A DNA stretch of 64,000 nt from Protoeuglena noctilucae. Its lineage: Eukaryota > Chlorophyta > Pedinophyceae > Marsupiomonadales > Marsupiomonadaceae. The stretch covers positions 434,001 to 498,000 of the forward strand of contig OY253680.1 in assembly GCA_958009085.1 (NCBI GenBank), written 5' to 3'. Each line of letters begins with the position of its first letter. Within the stretch, counting starts at the first letter, position 1. The translations under genes and the position numbers were made by a program. This document shows, in pieces, positions 37,572 to 49,460 of the stretch. The notes under the pieces were generated by a model, which was given only the letters and a program-made list of their open reading frames with translations, made no database searches and was not told the origin of the DNA.

Positions 37572-39003
37572 ATGCCTGGCCCATCCAAGCCCGGGCTGCT
37601 CAGCCGAGGTCACACCATCCGCATGCACCCCGCTGCATCTAGCCGAAGTCCCGTCGCATCCGCGGAGCTGCGAGGCCCTCGGGCAGGTTCCATGTCCGTG
37701 GCTCCATCTGTCGGCCCCCCGGACCGGCCCCGGCGCACGGTGCTGTCCCGCGGCTTTGTGGACGAGGAGACCACGGGTGCGGGCGAGTTTCACTGCCGTG
37801 ACTTCACCATCGCCGACATCGAGGAGGCCGCACTCGAGCGCCTGGCCGAGCAAGCCGAGGAGCGCCGGCAGCACACCGAGCGTACACAGCTGGAGCCGCA
37901 CGCGTCAACATCCGCATGTGAGACCAGCACGGGCGAGCCCTGGGAGGGGTTCTACCGTCAGCACAGTCAGGTGACCGTCACCCCTGCCACACAGCCACCC
38001 AGCGGTGGGCATGGTGCCAGACACCGACACCGACCTCTGGTGCCAGACTGCGGCGCAGGGGCGCTTCTTCAAGGCCAGACGCTATCTGACCCTGGAGTTC
38101 CCCGTCCTTGGAGAGATTCTTGCGTGGGGTGGGACGGTCGCCGAGGTCGGCTGTGGGAACGGGTCGACCCTTTTGCCTCTCCTGGCGCCCTTTGGGAGGG
38201 AGAGTGGCACAGAAGCGCAGCCGCGAGGCATCGCGCTCGACATCAGCCCCACGGCCGTCCGCCTGACGACGGACGCCGCCCTGCGCCAGAGCGTGCCCCC
38301 TGACGCGGTGGTCGGGGTCGTGTGTGACGCGAGTGCCCGAGGCAGTGCCGGGACGCAAGAGCTGCTGGACCGCCACGGCGGCACGTGCGGTGAGGACTGA
38401 GCGACCGCACAACGCGTTCAGCCTCACTCCTACCGAGGTATGACACCCGCACCGTGGTCCTGGTCCCTGCAGACGCCGTCCTCCTCATCTTTGTGGCATC
38501 TGCACTCGCGACTGACGCAGCAAGGATGGACCTCTTCAGGCAACGCTCGGCGAAGGCAAAGGCATGGTGGGACCCCATGGGGCGTCGCTGCCCTTGAAAA
38601 CACACTGCCCCTCCCTCCGCAGGACTGCGCGGGATCTGCTCAGGCCCGGCGGGGTCGTGCTCTTTCGTGACTACGGTTTGTACGACATGAGCATGCTGCG
38701 CTTCCCAGGGGCTCAGATGCTGGGCGAGCGGCTCTACCGACGTGGGGACGGCACCCTCGCGTACTTCTACACCATCGAAGGTGGGACCGTGCTGTGCTGG
38801 GTGGCGATGCTAGCCATGTTGGGCTGATAACACGATCTCACATGTTGCTCTGCCATCGCGCAGAGGCTCGGTTGGACATGCAGCGGAGCGGGCTCACAGT
38901 GGAGGAGTGCGAGTACCACTGCGTGCTCAGCAGGAACCGCAAGAAGGGCACCACCCTCCACCGGGTTTTTGTCCATGCCGTGGCACGCAGGCCAGATGGA
39001 TAG
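37572..39003 (+). CDS. tRNA N3-methylcytidine methyltransferase, METTL2/6/8-like
   Basis: Five exons (37572-37970, 38059-38389, 38473-38539, 38623-38780, 38864-39003) encode 364 residues. Family signatures are [18 protein letters not shown], the SAM-binding [26 protein letters not shown], and the very conserved [15 protein letters not shown]. The enzymes make 3-methylcytidine at position 32 of the anticodon loop of Thr and Ser tRNAs. The first 60 residues are not conserved, and translation could instead start at the later in-frame ATG at 37692. Intron 3 needs a GC donor (AG|GCAACG at 38540). With it the spliced protein aligns to METTL6 without a gap. It ends 146 bp from the opposing coiled-coil gene. 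Confidence 0.92.
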
Positions 39004-39149
39004 CTGCTACCCTGGTGTGCAGTACAGATGCTTCGCCATCATTGATTTATGGCCATGGCAAGACCTGAACATGACTCTACAAGCAGATTGAATGCTGAAC
39101 CCCGAGCACTGCGCCTGTAGCCCCACTCGCTGCAGCCAAGCATCTCGCA

Positions 39150-41188
39150 TCACCTCGCACCGCTGTATGGCTGTGAGAGGCCCTGAAGCAGCGTCCGCAA
39201 GTGGCACAGCTTGGCCTCCGCGTCCCTCAGCGCCGCCTCCCTGGCCGCCAGCTCCTGCTCCAGACCCTCCCGCGCATCTGCACCCTCACGGGACGCCGCC
39301 TCCAGCGCCCTCCGCATTTCCGCAGCAACCTTGGATTTTGCCTGAAAGCAGACACAAGCTTTGCATGTTACATCTCAGCACCGTCACGGCACAAGTGCAG
39401 TGACGGCCAATGTCTCGCCTTTAGAGCCTGCTCCAGCATCAACACCCGTGCCTGCAGGGCCGCTGTGTCGCGGTTGCACCCGCAGCAAGGCCCCTTTCGC
39501 CCGCCCTTCCGCCCGCCCAGCTCCGCCGCCAGAATGGCGACCTTGCGCTCCGCATCCAGCCTCGTGGACCGCTCCCTGCCCAACTCAGCCTGGGCCTCGG
39601 AGACCCTGCTCTCCAGGTCCTGCGTCCGTGGCGTGGTGTCCCTGAATAATCATCAAGTCCGTACCGTGCGTGTGGGCCATCTCGACAGACCGCTCTGTCA
39701 CCTTCATGCGGTGCTTGCAGCACGCGTCTTCGTCGGCACTGTGCCGGTGCGCCCGCCTCGCGCGCTTGAACCCCTCCAGCTCCGCCTCTGCCCGCGCCTG
39801 CTCGATGGTCAGGGACTCGCACCGCTCGGCCAGCATGCGGTTGCGCCGCTCCTGCTCAAGCAGACGCATCCTGCGGGCCAGACGTCGTTCGGCATTCCAC
39901 CGCATGTTCAGAGACCGCGTGCGGTGCGGCAGCCATCGCAAGGCCCCCGTCGCACCTCAGCTCGTCCACTTCCGCACTCAGCCCCCGTGCCTTGGCGCCT
40001 GATTCGGAGTCGCGACGCCGCCGCTGCGCCGTCCCTATCTCGGCCTCCCGCAGCAGCCGCTGGAGCTCCGCCACCTCCTCCCGGACCGACTCTTCCCGGC
40101 CCTCGACCTTGCGGCACCGACGCTCGGCATCCTCGGCCCTCGCCACCGCTGCGAGGGCGGTGCAGAACACGGCCGTGTCTAAGCGCCCACAAATGAAGAG
40201 CAGCCCATCGCATCGTGCCATGCCCTCGCCTCACCTGCCGTCAGCCGCCCCTCCAGGTCCTCGGCGCGGGACGTGGCTGCCTGCTCCCCCGACCTCGCAC
40301 GCTCCACCACTCCCCGGACCTCCTCGTCCACGTCCCGCGCCCTCGACCGCAAGACGTCCACTTCCACCCGCGCTGCATCCAGCGATTGTGACAGCAACTG
40401 CAACTTCTCATCCTTCTCGCGCACCATGGCCTTGTACTGCGCGCATCATCATCCGCCCATAAGACACCGCACCTTACCACCCCACGCAAACAACGCTCTC
40501 AATGCGAACTCTACCCCTTCCCACTCGTAGAGACCAGGCGAGGTGTCCAGACTCGCCTTCCTAGCTGCGGCGTGCCTCGTCTCTGCCCAATGTATCAGCC
40601 TCGTAACGGCCTCTCCCAGGTCATCCGAGTGGACCTCTGGTGCCAGTGCCACCGCCCGCCGCACTGCCTCACGCACATGGTCCAGGTACGTCCCCAGGAG
40701 CACGCTGCGGTCGCGCTCCTGGTCCTGCATGCAGGCAGGCAAGCTGTGCAATCCCAGCAGGTGGGGTCTCCAGGCAGCCATCCCCACACTGCGAGCTGCT
40801 CCGCGCCCGCACCAAGGCTTGCAGGCCCGTCCGCGACTGGGCCTCGAGCTCGGCGATGCGTTTCCGAAGCTTGTCGTTCTCCTCCTCCTTCGCCTGCATC
40901 GCGCCTTCCCAGTGGCTGCAGCGTGGGCGTGAGAGACAGGGCTTGGCGGAGATCGCAGCAATGCCTCGTGAGAGCACCGACACGCATGCTGTGGACGCTG
41001 CGGCCCCACCTCCGCGCTTCCTGGGACCGTTGCGTCAAGCGGAGGTGCTGCGCCTGGAGTTCCGCCAGCTCCAGTGTCTTGTCGTTTAATGCGCTCTGCA
41101 GTCGGAGCTCTCGGTCAAGCTCCCCTTCTGTCTGGAGACTTAGAGAGGCGCCGGAGGCCGGAGGCTCTCCCCCGGCGTAGCTGCCCAT
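39150..41188 (-). CDS. Long coiled-coil protein, unknown function
   Basis: Eight exons (41188-41010, 40915-40813, 40724-40473, 40436-40235, 40148-39956, 39870-39724, 39641-39419, 39341-39150) join in frame to 496 residues. Almost the whole protein is heptad-like and rich in Glu, Arg, Ala, Leu and Gln, as in ENDKLRKRIAELEAQ, EESVREEVAELQRLL and GLEQELAAREAALRD. Only residues around 100-180 (with HVREAVRRAVAL) look globular. No domain names a function. Centrosomal, basal-body, Golgi-tether or chromosome-scaffold proteins can look like this. The donor of exon 6 was picked to satisfy phase and intron length and is the weakest join. The last intron has a GC donor (AAG|GCGAGA at 39418). Confidence 0.75.
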
Positions 41189-41596
41189 GGCGGTAACAAC
41201 GCGCGTTTCGTGGCCCGGCAAGGCCACGCGGGACCAAAGGCCTTCCACCAACGAATATCTCCCGTTTCGTCAGCCTCGTTCGAGCAAGGCGTGCGTTCAG
41301 CGGGGCCCTGGAGGCGGTGACACGTGGAAAACTGGCGCCAGACCTTGGTGCCGCACCTGGGAGGGGCTTTTCGGTGACCCATTGGCCCAGATGGGCACAC
41401 AGGCTCCCATTGCATACTGCAGGCAGCGCTTTTCGTCACGCACGCCCTTGCCATTGGAAGCTGTCCACAACTCATAATAGGAGCGGCAGGGCTGCGTCAC
41501 GTCCGCTCTTTCAGCAAATAGTGGGTGGTGGCGAGTGCTCCCGAGGCGCCTTCACCATCGCTCCGGTGGAGAGCCTGTGGACGTGGGCGGGGAGAG
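41189..41596. other. Divergent spacer between coiled-coil and proteasome beta6 genes
   Basis: This 408-bp gap is flanked by two start codons facing apart and should contain both promoters. Nothing family-like is present. Confidence 0.4.
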
Positions 41597-42919
41597 ATGG
41601 CGCGGTGGAGCCCCTATGACGACAACGGGGGCACGATCGTGGCGGTCGCTGGGGAGAACTACTGCATCATCGCGGGAACGACGCGGATGTCGACGGGGTT
41701 CTCCATCTTGACCAGGTGCCCTGTTGCCCTGTCTTCGGCGGTGCGCCCAGCGCCGAGCGTGCCACATCGGCGGACGCATATGGTAACCCAACAAGCTTGT
41801 CTCATTTTGCTACTCCCACCGACTGCTCGGCCCTTGCGGAGGCCTTACGCGCGCTGGGATCTGACTCACGGGCGTGCAGCCTTGGGGGGTCAGATCTCGG
41901 GCCAGGTGCCTCTCCCCGCCTCTAGCGCATGCTTCTAGTCGACGTTTGCGTGGGCTGTGGAGCGTGGCCGGGATTATGTCGGCCCCTCGAGCGGTGTGGC
42001 TGCTCAGGAATGGTGTCAAACCGGTACTGCGCCGTCCCCGTCTCGCAGGGCGCAGAGCATGATGCAGAAGCTCAACGACAAGGTCGTCCTGGCATCGGCG
42101 GGGATGCAGGCGGACCGACTCGCCCTGCAGAAGATGATGCATGCCCGTGCTGTGATGTGAGTGCGCGCGGCCCAGGGTGGCAGTGAGTCTCGTGCAGTGC
42201 AACGCGTGCCGACCGCGACCTTCTTGCCTGTCGCCCTCTCAGGTATGAGCACGAGCACCGGAAGAAGCTCACGTGCCAGGCGGCCGCACAGATGCTCTCC
42301 AACACGCTGTACTACAAGCGGTTCTTCCCCTACTACACGTTCAACCTCCTCGCGGGCCTGGACGAGGAGGGAAGGGGCGCTGTGTACACGTATGACGCCA
42401 TCGGGTCCTACGAGGCGAGCGTGGGTGCAGCAGGGTCCCTGCAGGCAGCTCACGCGCACGTGTTGCTATCTCATTCACCCAGCTCCCGACGTGCGCAGAG
42501 GACCGGGTACAGCTGCCAGGGCTCCGGCAAGGACTTGATTCAGCCGGTGCTGGACAACCAGCTCAAAGCCGCATCGCCCCTGGTGCTCCCGCCACGCCCG
42601 TCTGTGACAGGTATGAACGGCGTGCCTCCTGTGCCTAGACTAGACGACATCATGATGCATTTTGGTCCAGCAAAGGTCCCTCGATGGCATCGGCACGGGG
42701 GTCTCTCGACCTAGCATCTCTACTTTGAGCAGGCAGCCCACTTGCGCCTGGTGCCTCCCCTTGCCTGCAGCCCTGCCCCTGGAAGACGCGCTGGACCTGG
42801 TCAAGGACGCGTTCGCAGCCGCGACGGAGCGCGACATCTACACGGGCGACGAGGTGGAGATTGCCGTGGTGACGGCAGAGGGCGTGCGCGTGGAGAGCTT
42901 GCCCTTGAGGAGGGACTAG
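41597..42919 (+). CDS. 20S proteasome subunit beta6 (PBF1/PSMB1)
   Basis: Five exons (41597-41715, 42049-42156, 42243-42414, 42499-42610, 42771-42919) encode 219 residues, the plant PBF1 length. The sequence starts [13 protein letters not shown] and runs through [50 protein letters not shown] and [14 protein letters not shown]. Beta6 is a non-catalytic member of the inner ring of the 20S core, lacking the active N-terminal threonine of beta1, beta2 and beta5, which fits this sequence. Intron 3 uses a GC donor (GAG|GCGAGC at 42415). The stop is 81 bp from the end of the opposing NOPCHAP1 gene. Confidence 0.95.
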
Positions 42920-43000
42920 GGTGGGAGCAGCCCGGGATTCCACTGATGCAGAATGGGCAGTTTAAAGCCACGATGAGACCCGGACGCTCGCCGCCCTACG

Positions 43001-43955
43001 CTACAGCTCCTCGATCATGGGCCGGCGTTTCTGCCCCCTGCTGCAGCCTGCACGGCCTGCACCCTGGCCAACCCTCTCGGGCTCTGCCCTTGATCCCTCC
43101 TCCCCCTCCCCTTGCCCACCCTCCGCGCCCATCGTGCGCCCCGCGCTCCCTGCCTCCTGGCCCATGTCTGACACGTCCGACTCGCTGGAACTGGACGTGG
43201 CATCCCCGCCAAACCGTTCCACGGCCGCGTCCGGATTCCCCGCACGCAGCGCCGCCTCTGCCGCCCGCAGCGCCGCCTCGTCCCTGAGCTCCAACACCCC
43301 GCAGTGCACATCCATCTGCGCACACGGCTCGCATGGGAATCGGTGGGGAGGTCGGAGAGGCCCACAGGATGGCAGGCATGGCAACGCAACGCCCACAAGC
43401 TGCTTTGGACTCTCTGCAGGCGCTGTTGACGCACCTCCACATGTGCCTCGCCCTCCGTCACGTTCTCGACATCAAAAGCGCCCGGGTCCGCCGCAGCTGC
43501 CACCTCCATCTGCAGCTTCTCGTTGGCCTGCAGACGCCTCGATATTTGCGATCGGTATCTCGGCGCGCGAGCGAAAGCGAGGGCACGCAGGCGATGGAGG
43601 TCACACTCGCCTGCCTCATGGCAGGTAGAAACGCCTGTAGCCTGCCCAGGAGTTCTGGCGGGTTGACAGGGCCGATGCGCGGCTTCTGTCTCGGCAGCCC
43701 TATCGCCTCGCGCACCAGCACGGACCGCTCTGCGCAGGAGAAACGTTGGCAAGGAAACTTGTCTCTGCGACATCGGGCCCGGCGACCGCGGCCCGCGAGG
43801 ACGGCTGGACCCGATTCTTTGAAAGTATGTGCATCTGTGTGTCCATGGGGGACGTCGAACGAAGAGCACCGCGCGCCAGCAAGGGCAGCAGCACCTGTCC
43901 CCGTGACGGCTGGGACTTCAAGCCGCTCCCTCTTCGAAGGCGTCTCTTTGCCCAT
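43001..43955 (-). CDS. NOPCHAP1-like snoRNP assembly chaperone (C12orf45 family)
   Basis: Four exons (43955-43895, 43729-43611, 43527-43435, 43315-43001) encode 195 residues. The conserved core matches human NOPCHAP1: PELLGRLQAFLPAM, then ANEKLQMEVAA, then FDVENVTEGEAHVEMDV, followed by an acidic, Ser-rich tail (TSSSSESDVSD) and a basic end. The human protein bridges NOP58 and the R2TP/RUVBL machinery in box C/D snoRNP assembly. That role is assumed here by homology. The first exon (20 codons) was chosen because its donor fits phase 1. Intron 2 has a GC donor (CAG|GCGAGT at 43610). The core is spread over three short exons and is easy to miss. Confidence 0.85.
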
Positions 43956-44329
43956 GGCAGCCAAATGTCCGAGCACAGACGCAGTGGCACAGGCCGGCAG
44001 ACCTCCCGATATGGCTGTCCAGGGAACCGCCAGGACGAGTTGCTGGCGCCAGGACGGTGTTCGCGGTCGATGGGCTCCAGGCGCAATGGACCACTTGCAG
44101 TCATCTCACCGGCCTTCTGTATACGCCGAGCAAGGCTTGTCTTGTCCATCCCAGCGATGCAGTAGGGTCACATCGCGCCCAGCTGGCCCAGCCTCGTCGT
44201 GTTTAGTGGGTGGTCCCTGTGCTTAGGGCCTTGAGTAAGGAGCAGGCGGAGTCGCCATCTGCTTGCTGTCCGGCCCTTGCCTGCTCCGCCACGGTTTCCG
44301 GACCGGGCGCTGCAGTCTGTGACGCGCCC
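43956..44329. other. Divergent spacer between NOPCHAP1 and SMAP-domain genes
   Basis: This 374-bp gap lies between two head-to-head starts. It presumably holds both promoters. No gene or repeat was recognised. Confidence 0.4.
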
Positions 44330-47300
44330 ATGGCTGGTTTGGGCCAGGATGACATTGGTGAGCTTATGGCACCCAGCTCTGGCATGGGCATCGTCGTGTC
44401 TCAGTGCCGTGGCGGCGGTACCCGCCCCTCCCCCAGCGGAATGTACGCCATGGCCCAGACCCCGCGCATTAGGCTGCGAAACCCAGGGGCGGCAGCTCCA
44501 GTGGTTGCTTTGGACTCTCACCGTTCGCCTGCAATGCAGAGAATGTCGAGGACTTCGTGGACGCGGTGGACTACGGGGACGACACGGAAACGGGCCTAGA
44601 CGCGGGCGACGGAGCGCGATCTCCCACGGTGACTTGGCAGACGCTACGCCGCGTTTGTGTTACGTCAGTAAGAAGCTCTCAGGCCTCTCTCCTCGGTCCG
44701 CGCGCCGCTTTCCTCAACCGCCACGGCCCATTGTGCCCGTGCAGGGTCTGCTGGATGCCCCGGATGCGGCGGAGTCGGGTCGCGGCCGCAGCCCTGCTCG
44801 TGGGAAAGAAACAGAGCGCGGACGGGCCAGGGATCGAGGGTCGGGGGCTTCCGGGCGCGAGGCTTTGGCTGCCCACGATCGGGGCCGGGAGCGCAGCGGG
44901 CCCCGGGAGCAGTCACGTCACCCTCCCGAGCGTGCGGCATGGGTGGACCGGCGAGAGCTGTTTCGTGCGGTGGATGGGCGGGAGAGCAGAGGAGAGGGGA
45001 GGGTCGATGAGAGGCGCGGTAGCCGTGGCGCCGAGGGGGACCGCGGACCCGAGAGGAGGGCCGCGGGGAGAGAGGCGGACGACAGAGGCCGGGGTCGGAG
45101 CGTCGACGACGCCAGGCGCGACAGCGAGCGGGACCCAGCCCGGCCGCGCTCGAGCGGACCGCCCCTGCAGCCTGGCCCTGTGCCCGCCAGGGGGCTCGAG
45201 ATGGGCCGCATGCGAGTGGTCCCCGTCGGCGTGCCCCGGGGAATGGCCCGGGCAGGGCCGTCGCCGATGCGGGGGCCAGTGCCGGGGCCAGTGCCGGAGT
45301 GGGCGCCGAGTCCACGCAACGGCCCAGTCGGCCGCGGTCCGGGGGTGTCCCCCGTGGGCATGGGACGCGGCCCCATACCCCGTGGAGTCCCCATGGGCCC
45401 GGGGCCGATGGTGCGCCCGATGGGTCCGGTCGTGCCGAGGACCCTCAGCCGGGAGAGGGGGCCGATGCCCGTCGCGCGTGGCCCGCTGCCGATGGGGCCC
45501 CGGCCGCACCCTGGGGTGGGCGTGGCGCCGGTGCTGCGGCCGCCGGAGCGCGTGCCCAGCCGCCCGCTGGTCATGGTCCCCGTTGCAGCACGCGAGGCCA
45601 TGCCCCGGGGCCCAGGCGGCCGGCCGCCCCCTGCGGCGTTCCGGCCCCGTGAAGCTGCGATGCGGGCGCCGATGCCGGACGTCATGGACAGGGACGTGGC
45701 CCGGCGGGAGGGTGGGGGCCGGGCACCTGAACCGCTGGGTGGCGGGCCAGTGCCCCGGGAGGTTCACAGGTCTGCAGGGCGGGCGGTGGCGGAGGGGGCG
45801 CGGGAGGCGGCGATCTGGGCGAGGCGGGAGCGCGACGACGAGTCGAGGAAGCACGAGAGGTCTGAGGGGAGACCGCCCGGGAGTGGTGTGCGCAGCGAAG
45901 GAGCGTGGAGTAAGGGGGGGCATGACGAGGCTACAGCTCACGTGCGCAATGACGAGGCGCAACTATCGCCGCAAGCTCCTCGAGATGCCGGGGGCCGGGC
46001 GGACGAGGGCTCGTGGTGCGCGGCTGCAGCCACACCACCCTCGGGGCGAGCCGTGGAGGAGCGTGGTGATGGGGGGCGCGCCAAAGAGAGTGAGAGGGGT
46101 GCGGAGCTCGCGAGGGGGCAGGGGCAGGAGAGGGTTCGGGAGATGGGGGAGGAAAGGCACAGGCGGAGGGAGGGGGAGGGGCGGGGTGACGTGGGTGCGG
46201 GCCAAGAGCCACGCTCAAGCCAGGGACCTGAGACTGGGCGGGGAGCGTCGGGCAAGGTGGAGCGCGAGGGCCAAGAGGACTTCAGTGGACGTGGCGACAG
46301 GTCGCGGTCCCGGTCTCGGTCGCCACGTGGCCCCCTGAGCCACCGGGAGGCACCGACGCCATCGATGGCACCCGGCCGGGCCAGGTCGCCTGCAAGCCCC
46401 GAGCGGCCGGGCATTGTGGGCTCTGAGGCTGTCCAGCTTCCACTGCCGCCACCTCCCGGCCTCGGGGCACCCTCCCGAGCTACCGTGCAGGCCGAGATGG
46501 GTCGGGACCTGCCGTTACCGCCTCCGCCGGCGGCAGCGGGGCACCCCTCCCATCGGGACGCCGTACTCGGGGAAGCGCCTGCCCATATTCACGCTGCGAC
46601 GCGGGAGGCAGGCGCGCTCCCCTTACCCCCACCACCAGGGCCGCTGCCCCACCACGACCGCAGCCCTGGCCTGGGCACGCCCCTGCCGCCCCCACCGGTC
46701 CGGGAAGAGCGCAATGACGCGCATGGACATCCGCCCTCAGCGAGTGGGCACTGGGAGAGGGAGACGAGAGCGCGCGACCGGCGAAGTGGGGACCTCCCGC
46801 TGCCCTCCCCTCCCAAGGGATCTCCGATGGGACACGTGTCGCCAGGACCGCCCCTGCCGCCCCCACCAGCACCGGTGGGGTCGTCAGCTGGGCACCTCCC
46901 GCTGCCGCCGGGGGTTGCTCGGCGTTCCGTGGATGGGCCCCAAGGCACCGTCAGCCTCAGCTCTGGGCCACCCACGATCCCGCCCCCAGTGGCGCAGGTC
47001 ACCATCGCCACACGCTCCTCTGCGGACAGCAGGGACGGGGCAGGTAGGGGTCGCCTGGGGATGGCGTCCAGCAACGGAGAGGTGAGCAGCGCTGCGGTGG
47101 GGGCAATGAGTGCAGTTCTAAGCACTGGATGATGCCGCACACACTTGACGCTGGACGCATTCGTCCCTGCCCCAGGGACCGGTGGCGCACGCCAAGGATG
47201 GCGTTACCGCTGAGCGGCCCCCCGAGCGCACACGGCGGGCTCCAGGTCCGGGCGACGGCGGAGCAACGGCAGCGGCCAGGGATGGGCGGGATCGGGGCGA

Positions 47301-48386
47301 AGGGTCCGTGCCCCTTGCTGAGGCGCGAATGCGAAACAGCGCTTCGGAAGGGGACCGTGAGCGGCCGACGAGGGTCGTGGAGGTCACGCGGGCATCGCGG
47401 CTGGGTCTGCCGATCGCGCTGCAGCGGACCTCCGCGGGAGAGCCACTAGAGCAGCCGCGTCAGGGCAGAGACGCGGAAGCGTCGCAAGGAGTAGGGCGCG
47501 GTGCGACGAGGGGCGAAGGCGGGGGGCGAGAGGCCGACCGCGCGACCCCAGCAGGCCTGCGTGGCCGCGGCGCCAGGGTCAGTGGCAGCGATTTCGATGA
47601 TTTCCGCGGGCCCATTGAGCTGAAGAAGTCGAGCGCTCCGGCCGCTTCGGGGGAGAGGGCGGGCGGAGGTCCGTCGGGGGCTGACGGTGGGGGTGACGGT
47701 GCGGCGGACAGGACTGGGAGGTCGCGCAAGGATCGGTGGGGTGGGCAGGGGCCCGCGCCCGCTCCCGCGCAAACGGAGGAGGAGAGGAGGTGAGCGGGGC
47801 AGGACGAGCCCTGCATGGGCCGGGAGGCTGTCGAGATTGGGCTGGGGCATTGAGTGCAATGTGGGCGACCCGTAGGAGCGGTTGTTTCTCCACATTGCTT
47901 GCTCGCAGGGCCGAGGCAGCAGAACGAATGCGCACGCTGATGAGGAAGGGCGCAGAGAGCGCCACGCGCGGCATGGGTGGCATGTCGGGTCTCTCCAGCG
48001 ATCAGAAGCGCGCTCTGCTGTTCAAGCGGAAGAGGGAGGGCGACCAGGCCGAAGGAGGCGGGGACGATGGCCCGGGCAACGACTGGGTGGGCGCGGAGCT
48101 GGGCGACGATGCCCAGAATGCCAAGTTCAAGCGCCTCATGTGAGTCCGTCGCTGGTGCTGCTGATGTTTGTGGCGGCGGTGCCCACCTGGAGTGTAGAGC
48201 GTCACCAAGCATAGTGACCTGTCCCATTGTTATCCCTGCAGGGGCATTCCCACGTCTGCGGAGGGCCGGGGTCGGCGCCAGGTCATGTCGTCAGCGCAGA
48301 CGGAGCGCGTGGACCGGGAGCTCGAGCGGGGTTTCATGGAGGGTGTCCGGCGGCAGGGGGGCGTGCGGAGGGGCTTGGGGGCCTAG
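44330..48386 (+). CDS. Large Arg/Pro-rich nuclear protein with C-terminal SMAP-like domain
   Basis: Six exons (44330-44357, 44540-44628, 44745-47081, 47176-47789, 47909-48139, 48242-48386) encode 1147 residues. A short acidic start (ENVEDFVDAVDYGDD) is followed by an RE/RD/RS-rich region, then about 130 residues of MGP/GPMP-type repeats, a second charged region with RSRSRSRSPRGP, and about seven Pro clusters such as LPLPPPP. The C-terminus NAKFKRLMGIPT...ERVDRELERGFMEGV matches the small-acidic-protein-like domain (PF15477 type), as in KNOP1. RS repeats and poly-Pro suggest a pre-mRNA-processing or nuclear-speckle factor, but no catalytic or RNA-binding fold is visible. All introns use GT donors. 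Confidence 0.8.
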
Positions 48387-48537
48387 GCGTGGCTGGCTCA
48401 GGCGCTGAGACATGGCTGTGAGTCGGGCTTCAACGGTCAACAGCAGCGAGGCGGCAAACAGAGTTGCGGGGAACAGTGGTGGTCTCTGACGCTGGCGCTG
48501 TCGATTGGATTGCGCTGTTTGGCGCCCATGTCACGCG

Positions 48538-49460
48538 TCATGGCCCATCAAGCTTCGGTGGCTGCACACGCACCAGCCGCGGCATTGGCGGCGCGGGCCA
48601 GAAGCCGGAAGACAGGGCCCCTGCAGCCGTCTCGCGCTGGGCGTGGCGGGGGGCCACGAGGCCGTTCTCGCGGAGGACCTCGCGGCGCATCTCCCGGCGG
48701 GTCTCGCGCGCGGGGTCCTGCGCTGCTGGGGCCACGCGCGCCCCCAGATGGTCCATCACGGGGCGGTCAGGCACGGCCAGCTTGGAGCTGGGGAACGTGC
48801 GCCAGGGGTCGTCGTGCAGGTCGGACCGGCGCGTCGCGGGGTCGAATGCGGCGCCCGTCACGGGATCGAATCTGCGCGGGCGGCGGGCCATGTCGTTGGG
48901 GATGCGTAGGCTTTCAGGACAGGGCTTGGCTCATGGTCATGCGGACACTGACCTGTTGTACCGGTTCCAGTAATCGAGGCGGTCTCTCCGCGCCTCCGTG
49001 AACGCCTCCATCTTCGTCTCTCGCCGTCGCTGCGAGGGACGGGCAAGAAGCGCGGTCAGGGACTGCACGTGACGGGTCGATGCGCTTCAAGGTCTGAGTG
49101 CAGCACCGACTCACGTCCTCCTCCTTCCGCGTCTTGTCTTGCTGAATGGCACTATGATGCCTCTTATGGTTCCACCCTTCCTTCCAGCGCTTCCGGTGCG
49201 GGTCCCCGGACTGCGGGGGTTGCACATGCGGGTGCATGTTCCCCCGCGGTACGTCGCCCAGGCTCGCACGGCACATCCAGCGCATTCCGCAGGCTTTGTG
49301 CGTCGCGGAGGAGGAATAATCCGCCATCCAATCGCCGCACCTCGGGAGCCATTGGCCCGACCCCTGTCAACACATTGTGGACGGTGTCATCGGCGGGCGC
49401 AAAGTGGCGCCGCTCAGTGATGGGAGGGTCGGGATCGTGCGCCCCTATCTGAAACACCAT
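48538..49460 (-). CDS. Conserved-looking charged protein, family not recognised
   Basis: Four exons (49460-49341, 49210-49115, 49029-48953, 48910-48538) join in frame to 221 residues. The N-terminus (MVFQIGAHDPDPPITERRHF, then HNVLTGVGP) is followed by a Lys/Arg/Glu-rich helical stretch ending DRLDYWNRYN, then SLRIPNDMARRPRRFDP and a basic tail. The TERRHF and NVLTG phrases and the overall layout recall ciliary microtubule-associated proteins, but I cannot name a family and the likeness may be superficial. All junctions fit GT-AG phases. It ends 151 bp from the opposing SMAP-domain gene and starts 310 bp from AHA1, its head-to-head neighbour. Confidence 0.65.

Noticed and set aside
39201-40196. 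331-codon plus-strand frame opposite the coiled-coil gene
   Set aside because: It is the complementary frame of heptad-rich coding sequence and has no own features.
44557-46338. 593-codon plus-strand frame overlapping the SMAP-domain gene
   Set aside because: Its first 30 codons are the true exon 2. The remainder reads exon 3 in the wrong frame, giving a Trp/Arg/Gly-rich sequence without any motif.
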